Part shown: positions 15,436 to 23,234 of the stretch, in pieces
Numbering within the stretch: the stretch's first letter is position 1
How the letters are laid out: each line of letters begins with the position of its first letter
Source of the DNA: Enterococcus sp. HY326
Lineage (GTDB): Bacteria > Bacillota > Bacilli > Lactobacillales > Enterococcaceae
Length of the DNA: 39,010 bases
Assembly: GCF_026157065.1 (NCBI RefSeq)
Contig: NZ_JANLGQ010000010.1
Coordinates: 1 to 39,010 of the forward strand
Reading direction: 5' to 3'
The notes under the pieces: generated by a model
Seen by the model: the letters and a program-made list of their open reading frames with translations, nothing else
What the model was told of the DNA's origin: nothing
Databases searched by the model: none
Translations under genes and position numbers: made by a program

Positions 15436-15492
15436 TACACCAAAGACGAATGAGACACAATCGGATTGTGTCTCATTCGTTAAAATGGTGTA
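15436..15492. repeat. Nested perfect palindromes
   Basis: ACGAATGAGACACAAT (15446-15461) and its exact complement (15465-15480) flank a 3-base loop CGG. Outside them TACACCA (15436-15442) pairs with TGGTGTA (15486-15492). On the + strand the stem is followed by TTAAAA, on the minus strand by TTTGG, so it is not an obvious terminator. It could be a cruciform, protein-binding site or element end. Confidence 0.6.
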
Positions 15493-15554
15493 AACCCTTG
15501 TGGCTCTAAGTAGCTTTCCTCTAGGCGAGCGTTACTTTTTTTTATATCTATTTT

Positions 15555-15597
15555 GAATGTTACTTATTATATGCTATACTGTAGTTAAGTAACATTC
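15555..15597. promoter_or_regulatory. 12-bp inverted repeat around the recombinase promoter
   Basis: GAATGTTACTTA (15555-15566) and TAAGTAACATTC (15586-15597) are exact complements, 19 bp apart, and enclose a -10-like TATACT just upstream of the tyrosine recombinase. It may be the recombinase's own crossover or binding site, an autoregulatory operator, or both. Confidence 0.6.
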
Positions 15598-15613
15598 GAG
15601 AGGTTGGAAAAAC

Positions 15614-16213
15614 ATGAAGACAGTTGAGCCGATTCGGGACAAAAAAAAGATTGAATCCATGAAAGCCATCTTAGCATCTGGAACATTTGGACAGCGAAAT
15701 GTCGTTCTGTTTTCTTTAGGGATCAATACAGCCTATCGGATTTCAGATTTACGACAACTCAAATTGTCAGATGTGTTAGAAATTTCTAGAAATCGAGTCA
15801 TTGCCAAAGAACGCTTAACCATGAAAGAGCAAAAAACGGCCAAACATAACTCGGTGGTGATTTCGAAGAAATTGCAAAAACTATTACTTGATTATGTCCA
15901 AGAAGAATTTCCAAAGCAAATCAAGGAACAAGAATTGGATCGGTATTTATTTCTCAGTCGAAAAGGGGAAAACGAACCTCTAAGCCGGCAAAGTCTTTGG
16001 AGAATTTTGCATCAGGCTGCATTGGCAATCGGACTGAAGAATATTGGCCCTCATTCAATGAGAAAAACATTTGGCTATTTCTTATACAAGCAGGGAACAA
16101 AACTCGAAATCATTCAGTCACTTCTGAATCATTCTTCTCAGAGAGAGACCTTGAGATATATTGGAATTACACAGGAAGACAAAGATGTCGCCGTTCGTAG
16201 CTTGGATCTTTAA
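15614..16213 (+). CDS. Minimal tyrosine recombinase
   Basis: 199 residues, little more than a catalytic domain, like FimB/FimE-sized recombinases and common plasmid integrases. Catalytic residues can be placed: Arg in NTAYRISDLRQL (about residue 37), the lysine probably in KEQKTAKHNS, HSMRKTF (HxxR, about residue 148), His in LLNHSSQ (about 171) and Tyr in TLRYIGI (about 181). An AGAGAGG-like ribosome site precedes ATG 15614. The upstream 12-bp inverted repeat is a candidate target. Likely role: multimer resolution or DNA inversion on the plasmid. It lacks the core-binding domain of XerC/XerD, so it is not an obvious substitute for them at the dif-like sites. Confidence 0.85.
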   Translation: MKTVEPIRDKKKIESMKAILASGTFGQRNVVLFSLGINTAYRISDLRQLKLSDVLEISRNRVIAKERLTMKEQKTAKHNSVVISKKLQKLLLDYVQEEFPKQIKEQELDRYLFLSRKGENEPLSRQSLWRILHQAALAIGLKNIGPHSMRKTFGYFLYKQGTKLEIIQSLLNHSSQRETLRYIGITQEDKDVAVRSLDL

Positions 16214-16230
16214 TCCTATCAGTTAGCGAC

Positions 16231-16247
16231 ATATAAGTGACTTATAT
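16231..16247. promoter_or_regulatory. 17-bp palindrome upstream of the zinc-ribbon gene
   Basis: ATATAAGT, central G, ACTTATAT. Perfect symmetry between the recombinase stop and the next gene; the TATAAT overlapping its right edge (16243-16248) could be a -10, making this an operator candidate. Confidence 0.45.
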
Positions 16248-16290
16248 AATAGAAGGAAAAGTTAATTTCATGTAAATTTGGAGGAAGTTT

Positions 16291-16617
16291 ATGGATTGGG
16301 AAGAACGTAAATTTGGGCGTCATATCTACAGCTATAGCTATTTACCAATCAGTGCGGTTGGGGGCTTGGCTAGTTCTGCCGCGTACCTTGAATGTGATTG
16401 TGGTGAAATGGTTCCTATATCACAAAGTGGAAAAGCTAACCGCACTACTTGTCCCGCTTGTAAAGAACAGTATATATTAGAAGGCGGTAAATTTCTTCGA
16501 GTAGATATCTGTCCTGATTGTCAGTCACCATTAAAATTTATTAATGGAAAATATGGAAAATTTTATGGATGCACAAACTTTCCTAGATGCCGGTTCACCA
16601 GAAGAATGGGAGAGTAG
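16291..16617 (+). CDS. Topoisomerase-type zinc-ribbon protein
   Basis: 108 residues from ATG 16291 with GGAGG upstream. Two cysteine clusters are visible: CDCG...CPAC (about residues 35-57) and CPDCQSPLKFINGKYGKFYG then CTNFPRCRFTRRM (about 77-106). The latter matches the C-terminal zinc ribbon of bacterial topoisomerase I (zf-C4_Topoisom). Nothing of the topoisomerase catalytic domain is present, so this is a stand-alone zinc-ribbon protein, perhaps a DNA- or RNA-binding accessory. It follows the tyrosine recombinase by 77 bp in the same direction and may act with it, which is inference. Confidence 0.7.
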   Translation: MDWEERKFGRHIYSYSYLPISAVGGLASSAAYLECDCGEMVPISQSGKANRTTCPACKEQYILEGGKFLRVDICPDCQSPLKFINGKYGKFYGCTNFPRCRFTRRMGE

Positions 16618-16659
16618 TTGTGTATGATTCTGATACGTTGACTTTAGTGGTGTTAGTAT

Positions 16660-17883
16660 CAAATTTTAGACAGCTTTTCGTAGAGACAAGAATAAATTAA
16701 ACTTATCTACAAGAGGATGAATTTTTATGACCCGATATGAAGAAAATTTTAAACAGATGATTGTTGAACTGAATCAAACTGGACGTTCTGTTCGAGGGTT
16801 GGCGAAAGAATATGGCTTATCTAAAGCAACGGTTTACAAATAGAAAAATTTATATTTACCTAATCAGTCCACAGGACTGACTGGAAAAGAAGTGGCCAAA
16901 CTGAGAAAAAAAAATGCTCGTTTGAAAGAGGAACTTGAAATCTTAAAATAAGCCGCAGCCATATTCTCTCGGAAAACCTAAATTCGCTTGTTCAATTTAT
17001 TGAAAACTGGTGTAAGGATTACACTGTTTCTTTGTTGTGTCGGTTATTAGAAATCCCTAGAAGTGTCTATTATTTTTATAAGAACAAAGCATTGACAGTT
17101 ACAGAAATCAGAAATAATAAGTTGAAAAAGAAAATTTCAACAATTTTTTTACGAATAAACAACGCTATGGCGCCACAAAGATCCATCAAGTTTTATTAAA
17201 AGAAGGTATTTCAGTATCTCTTAAACATGTCCAAAAGCTAATGAAACAATTAAATTTAAGGTCGATTGTAGTTAAAAAATATAGACCTCAAAGGTCTAAT
17301 AAACCGATTATTTCAAAAGAGAACCTCTTAAATCAGGACTTTTCTACTAAGACTATCTGTGAGAAATGGGTAGCTGACATTACTTACATTCCTACTAAGA
17401 AAAATGGTTGGTGTTACTTATCTTCAATCATGGATTTACACACGAAAAAGATTATTAGCTATACATTTTCAAAACGAATGATTGTGGATTGTGTCATTCA
17501 AACGCTGAACAAAGCAAAAATGCATTATGACATTCCAGAAGGAATGATTCTACACACTGACTTGGGCAGCCAATACACAACCAGAGAAGTGGAACAATGG
17601 CTTGAAACCAACAAAATAAGGCATTCTTATAGTAGAAAGGGAACACCTTATGATAATGCTGGAATCGAATCTTTCCATGCTTCATTGAAAAAGGAAGAAG
17701 TCTACACGACTAGCTACTCAGATTTTGAAGAAGCAAATCGAGCGCTATTTAGCTACATTGAAAGATTTTATAACCGAAATCGAATCTATAGCTCGATTCA
17801 CTATCTAACCCCACAGGAGTTTGAAGAGTTGGCAAAAGCAAAAATGGCGTAACCGTCTCTACTAACATGTGTCCAAGATATTG
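16660..17883 (+). mobile_element. IS3-family insertion sequence, inactive
   Basis: Imperfect terminal inverted repeats: CAAATTTTAGACAGC ... GTAGAGAC at 16660-16687, and GTCTCTACTAACATGTGTCC with AAGATATTG at 17855-17883. They flank a two-frame transposase region. Length about 1.2 kb is typical. Exact ends and a target duplication could not be fixed by eye. A lone copy of the right end is at 11751. Confidence 0.75.
16727..17852 (+). pseudogene. IS3-family transposase (orfA/orfB), broken
   Basis: orfA starts MTRYEENFKQMIVELNQTGR with a helix-turn-helix (RSVRGLAKEYGLSKATVYK). A TAG stands where tryptophan of YKWK is usual (about 16841). The leucine-zipper part KLRKKNARLKEELEILK ends at TAA (16948). 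The start of orfB (FIENWCKDYTVSLLCRLLEI) runs into a one-base shift near 17150. The final open frame, from about 17241, holds the rve integrase core with all three acidic residues: WVADITYIPT, ILHTDLGSQYT and GIESFHASLKKE. With two stops and a frameshift the enzyme should be dead. Confidence 0.85.
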
Positions 17884-17975
17884 ACTCAATTCCAACTTGT
17901 TACGAGTATCAATCCAAACAAAATTATATTTATTGTATTCATATAAACCCTTCACTTTTACTTATAAAGACTCAT

Positions 17976-18144
17976 CTAGATATTCCAATATATCTCCAGA
18001 GATTCTTCATTAAGAAATTGCTCTTTTCTTTTTGTATATTTTTTTAGCCGTTTATTAAATCCTTTAACTAAATTAGTCGAATAAATCGTCCAAATCACCT
18101 TTGGTGATTGGTGTTTCCATAATTTCTGTTGTAAAATTAGTCAT
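17976..18144 (-). pseudogene. IS256-family transposase, internally deleted
   Basis: The minus strand starts MTNFTTEIMETPITKGDLDD, the N-terminus of an IS256/mutator-type transposase. It jumps with a frame change straight to YSTNLVKGFNKRLKKYTKRK then EQFLNEESLEIYWNI, the C-terminal part of the same family. About 300 residues including the DDE core are missing. Upstream, TTTACACAAAATATTTTACG near 18229 looks like the outer end of the element. The following 300 bp (18250-18550) hold only a short open frame at 18346-18441 (KKILAQFPLLKYSEY) that I cannot place. Confidence 0.6.
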
Positions 18145-18554
18145 AAGAAAGTTTTCCTATAAAATTTTGGTTGTCGTAACTTTAATTTTACAGAATGGAC
18201 TTTCTTTTGTTTATACCAAATTTCTATTTACACAAAATATTTTACGCTATAGCCACCTCTTTATGAGTTGGTTTTTTTGATATGGTCAATACGTCTACTA
18301 TATATTTAATAACATTTGAATTTTAATTTTTCGCTATTTGTGATATATGAAAAAGATTTTGGCGCAATTTCCTTTACTAAAATATTCCGAATATATTGAC
18401 ATTCAGCAAGTTTTTCAACAATTTAGAGAAAGATTCATCTAACCTTGGTCCTTTACGTCTAAATAAAAGGAGACAAAAAGGAGATTTAGAACTAAGTTTC
18501 TGTAGATTGATTTGGTATTCTTTATTTAATAAATAAAGAAGGGTATGAAAAGAA

Positions 18555-18857
18555 ATGAAAAAAAAATTAACTTTAAGTGCTTGTTTATTTGCATTAATGA
18601 TTGTAGGAACAGCTTGTAATGGAAGTAATAGTCAAGAAGGAACTGAAGATAATCAAGGAGGACAAAAACTTACATCGAAAGATGTTGTCAGTCAAAAAGA
18701 TGAGGTACTTGATGGAGAAGAAGTAACGGTATATGAAATGAAAGATGGATCTAATGTTATATTACCTAAAGGAGTAGACATGGATGATGCAGGTGCGGTC
18801 ATACCTGATGAAAAAAATATTCAATCATACTCATCAGAAGATTTAGAAAACGAATAA
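18555..18857 (+). CDS. Lipoprotein of the ABC/two-component cluster (1)
   Basis: 100 residues. Signal peptide MKKKLTLSACLFALMIVGTAC ends in a lipobox with Cys21. The mature protein is acidic and has a short conserved region, TSKDVVSQKDEVLDGEEVTV then YEMKDGSNVILPKGVDM. The paralogue at 24667 shares the pattern (GDVLKKEDTMIEQ..., VALPKDVSLEEA). Two lipoproteins with a common VxLPKxV motif bracket the transporter and sensor genes, suggesting they help the transporter or sensor recognise a peptide at the membrane surface. Followed by the adaptor gene with 32 bp spacing. Family not named. Confidence 0.65.
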   Translation: MKKKLTLSACLFALMIVGTACNGSNSQEGTEDNQGGQKLTSKDVVSQKDEVLDGEEVTVYEMKDGSNVILPKGVDMDDAGAVIPDEKNIQSYSSEDLENE

Positions 18858-18889
18858 CTATAAAGAATTAGACAGTTGAGGAAATAGAT

Positions 18890-20116
18890 ATGGCTAAAAA
18901 AATTGTAAAAAGAAAACGACTCCTATTCATGATACTTCTATCTGTAATTTTTGTAGTTATTTTTTACTACTATGGAAGCAACATTAAAAGTTCAGTATCA
19001 TCAGCTGAAATAAAAGATGTTCATACTACTTATGAAAAAATTTCTGTTAAATCGCTTCAAAAGAATGATACATATGGAGAATCTGCAGTAACCTTGGCGG
19101 GTGCAATAACCGCAAATAGCATATCAAAAATAAAAATAGACCCTTCTAAAGGAACTGTTGAAAATTTAGCAGTAAATGAAGGTGACAATGTTGCAAAAGG
19201 ACAAGTGTTATTTAATTATAAAAATGTAAGCATGGAGTTAGAGCTGAAAGAGGCTGAAGCGGTCTTAACAGAAAAAAAACAATTGCTATATAGTGCAGAA
19301 GATACTGAAACGCTCAAATGGGATATGTATAACAAAGCAAGCAGAACTTATACAGAAGATCAAGCATCTGAGTTGGCTGATTTGAAAATGCAAGCCACAA
19401 TAGCTAGCAACGATATTGTAAATGCCAAAGCTGCGGTTGACACTGCACAAATAACATATCAGGCAGCTGTCGAAAATTCCGAAAAGAATGTTGTGACAGC
19501 TTCAACTGATGGTCAGATTAAAAGTTTAAATAAAGAACTTTTAGATAAATCAGATGATGAGAAAAGTAGTGACAACTTTATTGAAATTGTTGATAGTAGC
19601 AGTCTTTATGTAAAAGGGAAAATTAGTGAGTTTGATAGGGAGAGTGCTTCTTTAGAGCAACCAGTCGAGATTATTGATCGAAAAAATCCTGAAAATACTT
19701 GGAGAGGGAAAGTCACAAAAATAGGCTACTTAGTTGCCGAGGATGGGAAATCAGATGATACAGAAGAAGAAGAAAATCCTAATCTTTCAAAATATTCTTA
19801 TACAGTAAAATTAGAAGAAACGGACAATGCGCCATTACTTGGTTCAAATGTGTATGTCAAGTTATTATCAGATAGTGAATCTCAACTAACGCTTCCAAAA
19901 GATTATGTAAAAGAAGAAAAGACAACAGAAAATGGACAAGATAGTAAAAAATATTTTGTTTGGAAAGTAATCAACGGGAAAGTAAAAAAACAAGAGATAA
20001 CAATAGATGAAGATAAGAGTAATGGGGAAAAAGTAGTTATTATAAGTGGGATTAGTGAAGAAGACAACATTATTGAAGCCTCAGATGAGGTAAAAGAAGG
20101 AATAGAGGTAAGTTAG
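18890..20116 (+). CDS. MacA-like membrane fusion (adaptor) protein
   Basis: 408 residues. One N-terminal membrane helix (LLFMILLSVIFVVIFYYYG, about 11-29) anchors the protein outside. A lipoyl/biotinyl-like half (IKIDPSKGTVENLAVNEGDN with VAKGQVLF) is followed by a coiled-coil hairpin (about 115-195) and the second half (TASTDGQIKSLNKE). Beta-barrel and membrane-proximal regions follow. This is the HlyD/MacA layout. The next two genes encode a MacB-type ATPase and an FtsX-like permease, one base and 18 bases apart. Together they should form a tripartite-like transporter moving or sensing an antimicrobial peptide or lipid-linked compound. Confidence 0.8.
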   Translation: MAKKIVKRKRLLFMILLSVIFVVIFYYYGSNIKSSVSSAEIKDVHTTYEKISVKSLQKNDTYGESAVTLAGAITANSISKIKIDPSKGTVENLAVNEGDNVAKGQVLFNYKNVSMELELKEAEAVLTEKKQLLYSAEDTETLKWDMYNKASRTYTEDQASELADLKMQATIASNDIVNAKAAVDTAQITYQAAVENSEKNVVTASTDGQIKSLNKELLDKSDDEKSSDNFIEIVDSSSLYVKGKISEFDRESASLEQPVEIIDRKNPENTWRGKVTKIGYLVAEDGKSDDTEEEENPNLSKYSYTVKLEETDNAPLLGSNVYVKLLSDSESQLTLPKDYVKEEKTTENGQDSKKYFVWKVINGKVKKQEITIDEDKSNGEKVVIISGISEEDNIIEASDEVKEGIEVS

Positions 20117-20117
20117 T

Positions 20118-20777
20118 GTGTTGAAATTAACTAATATTTCGAAATCATATAAACAGGGAGACTCACAAATTTCTGTATTAAAGAATATCAATCTTACAAT
20201 CAAAAAGGGAGAATTTTGTGCAGTCATGGGACCTTCAGGTTCGGGTAAATCCACATTAATGAATATTTTGGGTTGCTTAGATTTGCCAACTGAGGGAATC
20301 TATGAACTCGATAAACAAAATATCGCTGAGCTATCTGAAAATCAGCTTTCTGATATACGAAATAAAAAAATAGGTTTTATTTTCCAGAATTTTAACCTGA
20401 TGCCGCGTTTAACAGCACTTCAAAATGTAGAATTACCACTCATATATTCCAAAATTTCAAAGGAAGAACGAAAAATAAGAGCGCTACATTTGTTGTCAGA
20501 AGTTGGGCTTTTTGATCGGAAAAATTTTTTTCCATCAGAATTGTCAGGAGGACAAAAACAGAGAGTCGCTATTGCTCGAGCATTGGTCACAAATGCTCCT
20601 ATAATTTTGGCAGATGAACCAACGGGCGCGCTAGACACGACAACGGGAGAACAAATTATGACTATTTTGAAGGAATTAAATTACAAAGGCAAAACGATTA
20701 TTGTTATAACTCATGAGTTGGAGATAGCTAATTATTGTGAACGGCTCATTGTGATTCGAGATGGTATTTTTCAATAA
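20118..20777 (+). CDS. MacB/LolD-type ABC transporter ATPase
   Basis: 219 residues from GTG 20118. Walker A GPSGSGKSTLMNILGCLD (about residue 36), Q-loop FIFQNFNLMPRLTALQNVEL, signature ELSGGQKQRVAIARALV, Walker B IILADEPTGALDT and H-loop VITHE are all intact. The LNILG and NxxMPxLTAxQNV spacing is that of the MacB/LolD group. It energises the permease encoded 18 bp downstream and sits one base after the adaptor gene. No defect visible. Confidence 0.92.
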   Translation: MLKLTNISKSYKQGDSQISVLKNINLTIKKGEFCAVMGPSGSGKSTLMNILGCLDLPTEGIYELDKQNIAELSENQLSDIRNKKIGFIFQNFNLMPRLTALQNVELPLIYSKISKEERKIRALHLLSEVGLFDRKNFFPSELSGGQKQRVAIARALVTNAPIILADEPTGALDTTTGEQIMTILKELNYKGKTIIVITHELEIANYCERLIVIRDGIFQ

Positions 20778-20795
20778 GAACAGGAGACTAAAGAT

Positions 20796-22007
20796 ATGGA
20801 AATGTTGGTTATTTCAATACGTTCTGTTTTTGCACATAAAATGCGGTCAATCTTAACGATGCTAGGAGTAATTATTGGCATTGCAGCTATCATTAGTATT
20901 TTTAGCATTATCGAAGGAAATACTGCTAATATGAAACGACAACTTCTAGGTGGAACAAACAATACAATGGAAGTAATATATGATCAAATATCTAGATTTG
21001 ACAAAGGGGAAGCAAATAGTAGCCAAGCAAAAAAACCATTGTATATACCTGAAATATCGGATGAAATTTTAAAAGAACTAAAAAAAGATAGCGATTTAAA
21101 AAATATTGGGATTGGCTATGCGGTGAACCAAGCAGCTTTCTATAAAACTAAAACAATTTATGGTAAATTTTCAGCAGCAAGCTCAGACTATATCAATATG
21201 AAAAACTTAAAACTATTAGATGGACGAATGATTAATGACCAGGACCAAGTGCAACGAAAGCAAGTAATTATCATAAATGAAGAAATGAAAAAACAATTGC
21301 CTAAAGAGGTACAAATTGGTAGTTATATAGAGATTAATGGCACACCTTTTCAATTAATAGGTATTTACAGAGAAAAGTTGAATGAGCAAGTATATAATTC
21401 AGAAAAAACCGCTTTTGTACCATATAATCAGTGGAATAATATTTTTGAGACAATCGATAACCAACCAACAGTGTTAGTACAAACACAAAGTATAAACGAT
21501 TTACAATTAGTTGCCACTAGAGTAGCTCAATCATTAAATAAAAAATTCCCTGAATCTGATTATGTTTTTGGTATTGAAGACTATGACCAGTATACACAAC
21601 AGATGGAGGAGTTTAATAAATCAAACTTCTATTTACTAGCAGGGATTGCTAGCATTTCTTTATTAGTCGGTGGGATAGGTGTGATGAATATTATGCTAGT
21701 ATCTGTTACAGAGCGTACACGAGAAATTGGAGTAAAAAAAGCGCTAGGTGCTCGGAGAACGCTAATTTTGCAGCAGTTCTTGGCTGAATCTGTCATATTA
21801 ACCTTAATCGGAGGAATGATTGGAATTGTCACCGGAATAATCGCAGGTTTGGTTATCGTAAATATATTAGGATTTCCTTATATTATATCTGTGTTAGCAA
21901 TTTTTGGAAGTTTAGCATTTTGTTGCTTGATTGGAATTTTATTCGGCTTACTACCAGCTATCAAAGCTTCAAAATTAAATCCTATTGAAGCATTACGTTT
22001 TGAATAG
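20796..22007 (+). CDS. MacB-like FtsX-domain ABC permease
   Basis: 403 residues. Membrane helix at about 18-40 (MLGVIIGIAAIISIF), a large extracellular domain (about 45-275, MacB_PCD), then three helices at about 282-305, 330-355 and 370-392. The cytoplasmic coupling loop VSVTERTREIGVKKALGARR and the end LPAIKASKLNPIEALRFE are hallmarks of the FtsX/MacB permease family. Four helices per subunit implies a dimer. Last gene of the lipoprotein-adaptor-ATPase-permease set. The two-component genes start about 570 bp downstream and may control it. Confidence 0.9.
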   Translation: MEMLVISIRSVFAHKMRSILTMLGVIIGIAAIISIFSIIEGNTANMKRQLLGGTNNTMEVIYDQISRFDKGEANSSQAKKPLYIPEISDEILKELKKDSDLKNIGIGYAVNQAAFYKTKTIYGKFSAASSDYINMKNLKLLDGRMINDQDQVQRKQVIIINEEMKKQLPKEVQIGSYIEINGTPFQLIGIYREKLNEQVYNSEKTAFVPYNQWNNIFETIDNQPTVLVQTQSINDLQLVATRVAQSLNKKFPESDYVFGIEDYDQYTQQMEEFNKSNFYLLAGIASISLLVGGIGVMNIMLVSVTERTREIGVKKALGARRTLILQQFLAESVILTLIGGMIGIVTGIIAGLVIVNILGFPYIISVLAIFGSLAFCCLIGILFGLLPAIKASKLNPIEALRFE

Positions 22008-22105
22008 ATACTCCTATATACCTGTTGTGCTAGTTAATTTTAAAAACATAAAATAGCTTTGCGATAAAATTAGCTCAAAACCAAAACGAAATGAGTGAAT
22101 GTTCC

Positions 22106-22270
22106 ATGCAAAGCCAACTACAGAATACCCAAAGCTATTCAGATTTTCAAACCACTTATCACACTATCTTAAAGAAGGTTGAAGGATTATATCGTAAATT
22201 TATCCCTGATTTAGTTCGTTTCAGACGAAATGTTGCCGAACAAAAAAGCCTGATTAAGTTATACAGTTGA
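22106..22270 (+). pseudogene. Short unrecognised reading frame
   Basis: 54 codons from ATG 22106: MQSQLQNTQSYSDFQTTYHT then ILKKVEGLYRKFIPDLVRFR and a basic end. Protein-like but very short, without a clear ribosome site, in a region of debris between transporter and sensor genes. It may be the N-terminus of a lost gene. The rest of 22008-22574 holds GGCAACCCC/GGGGTTCC inverted sequence (22332-22365) and the repeats at 22441. Confidence 0.3.
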
Positions 22271-22440
22271 TTGATGAATAGAATTTTCGTGTTGGAAAAA
22301 ACATAGGACTTTATTTAGAAATCCCAATGTAATTTGGCAACCCCTACTCTCCCTGGCAACGGGGTTCCAATTAAAATGGAAATGGATTTTTTTGAGATTT
22401 TTTTTTGAAGGGAACTAACTTTTCAAGGGTTTCAAAATAG

Positions 22441-22478
22441 GAAAAAATAGCTGTCCTGAGAAAAAATAGCCATCCTAA
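22441..22478 (+). repeat. Tandem 19-bp repeat upstream of the response regulator
   Basis: GAAAAAATAGCTGTCCTGA (22441-22459) is followed directly by GAAAAAATAGCCATCCTAA (22460-22478). Direct repeats about two helical turns apart, 50 bp upstream of the promoter, are typical of OmpR-type binding sites. Autoregulation is inferred. Confidence 0.5.
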
Positions 22479-22524
22479 ACAACACCAAACTGGAAAAGCT
22501 GTTAGGAAGTTTTTCAGTAAGAAA

Positions 22525-22533
22525 TGTTATACT
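22525..22533 (+). promoter_or_regulatory. Extended -10 promoter of the two-component operon
   Basis: TGTTATACT gives TG plus TATACT with no clear -35, about 42 bp before the response regulator start. This fits a promoter needing an activator. Confidence 0.5.
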
Positions 22534-22574
22534 CGATCTGTTGGAATACTTTATAAGCTAAAGGGGAATAAATA

Positions 22575-23234
22575 ATGAATGTATTGGTTGTAGAAGATGA
22601 AATTCTTATTAGTCAATTGATTCAAGATTTCTTAGTTGAATCTGGCTACAGTGTTTCTGTTTGCTTGGATGGTCAAGCTGCAGTTGAAAAATTCAACCAA
22701 AGTAAATTTGATTTAGTAATTTTAGATATAATGCTGCCAGGAAAAAATGGATTGGATGTTCTTAAGGAAATTCGTAATATGTCAGATGTTCCTATTGTTA
22801 TGTTGACAGCATTAAGTGATGAACAAACACAAATTATTTGTTTTAATCAAAACATTGATGACTATGTGACAAAACCTTTTTCTCCTACAGTCTTAGTAAA
22901 AAGAGTGGAAAATATTTTAACTAGACGTAGTTTAAAAAGAGAAGATAAAATAGTCGTTGGAGAACTTGAAGTGTTTATGAATAACTGTGAAGTCAAATAT
23001 AAAGGAAAAACTATTGAATTAACAAAAAAGGAGCTTGATATTTTTACCTGTCTTATTCAAAATAAAAATTCTATTGTCACAAGAAAAAATATTTTAAACT
23101 CTGTCTGGGAATACTATGACTTTGCAGATACGAGAATAATTGATAACCATATTCGAAATCTGCGCAAAAAAATACCAAATGTTAAAATCACTACCATTAA
23201 AGGGATCGGTTACAAATTTGAAGGTGTAATATGA
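22575..23234 (+). CDS. OmpR-family response regulator
   Basis: 219 residues. Receiver domain: acidic pocket EDE (residues 7-9), phospho-acceptor Asp in LVILDIMLPGKNG (about residue 52), Thr in MLTALSD and Lys in YVTKPFSP. The winged-helix DNA-binding domain runs from about 125 (ELTKKELDIFTCLIQNKNSI, WEYYDFADTRIIDNHIRNLR, TIKGIGYKFE). All key residues are present. The stop overlaps the histidine kinase start (ATGA), so the two are co-translated. Likely targets are the upstream transporter set and its own promoter region with the 19-bp tandem repeats. Confidence 0.93.
   Translation: MNVLVVEDEILISQLIQDFLVESGYSVSVCLDGQAAVEKFNQSKFDLVILDIMLPGKNGLDVLKEIRNMSDVPIVMLTALSDEQTQIICFNQNIDDYVTKPFSPTVLVKRVENILTRRSLKREDKIVVGELEVFMNNCEVKYKGKTIELTKKELDIFTCLIQNKNSIVTRKNILNSVWEYYDFADTRIIDNHIRNLRKKIPNVKITTIKGIGYKFEGVI

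Noticed and set aside
15614..16213. Plasmid-encoded XerC/XerD acting on the dif-like sites
   Set aside because: It lacks the N-terminal core-binding domain and has its own 12-bp inverted repeat; host XerCD is the more likely agent.
17749..17955. Minus-strand frame behind the IS3 transposase
   Set aside because: It mostly lies opposite the transposase core and IS end; only an accidental frame.
18205..18225. Possible dif-like site on the minus strand
   Set aside because: Only a TTTGGTATAA half is present; the rest matches an IS256-type end region.
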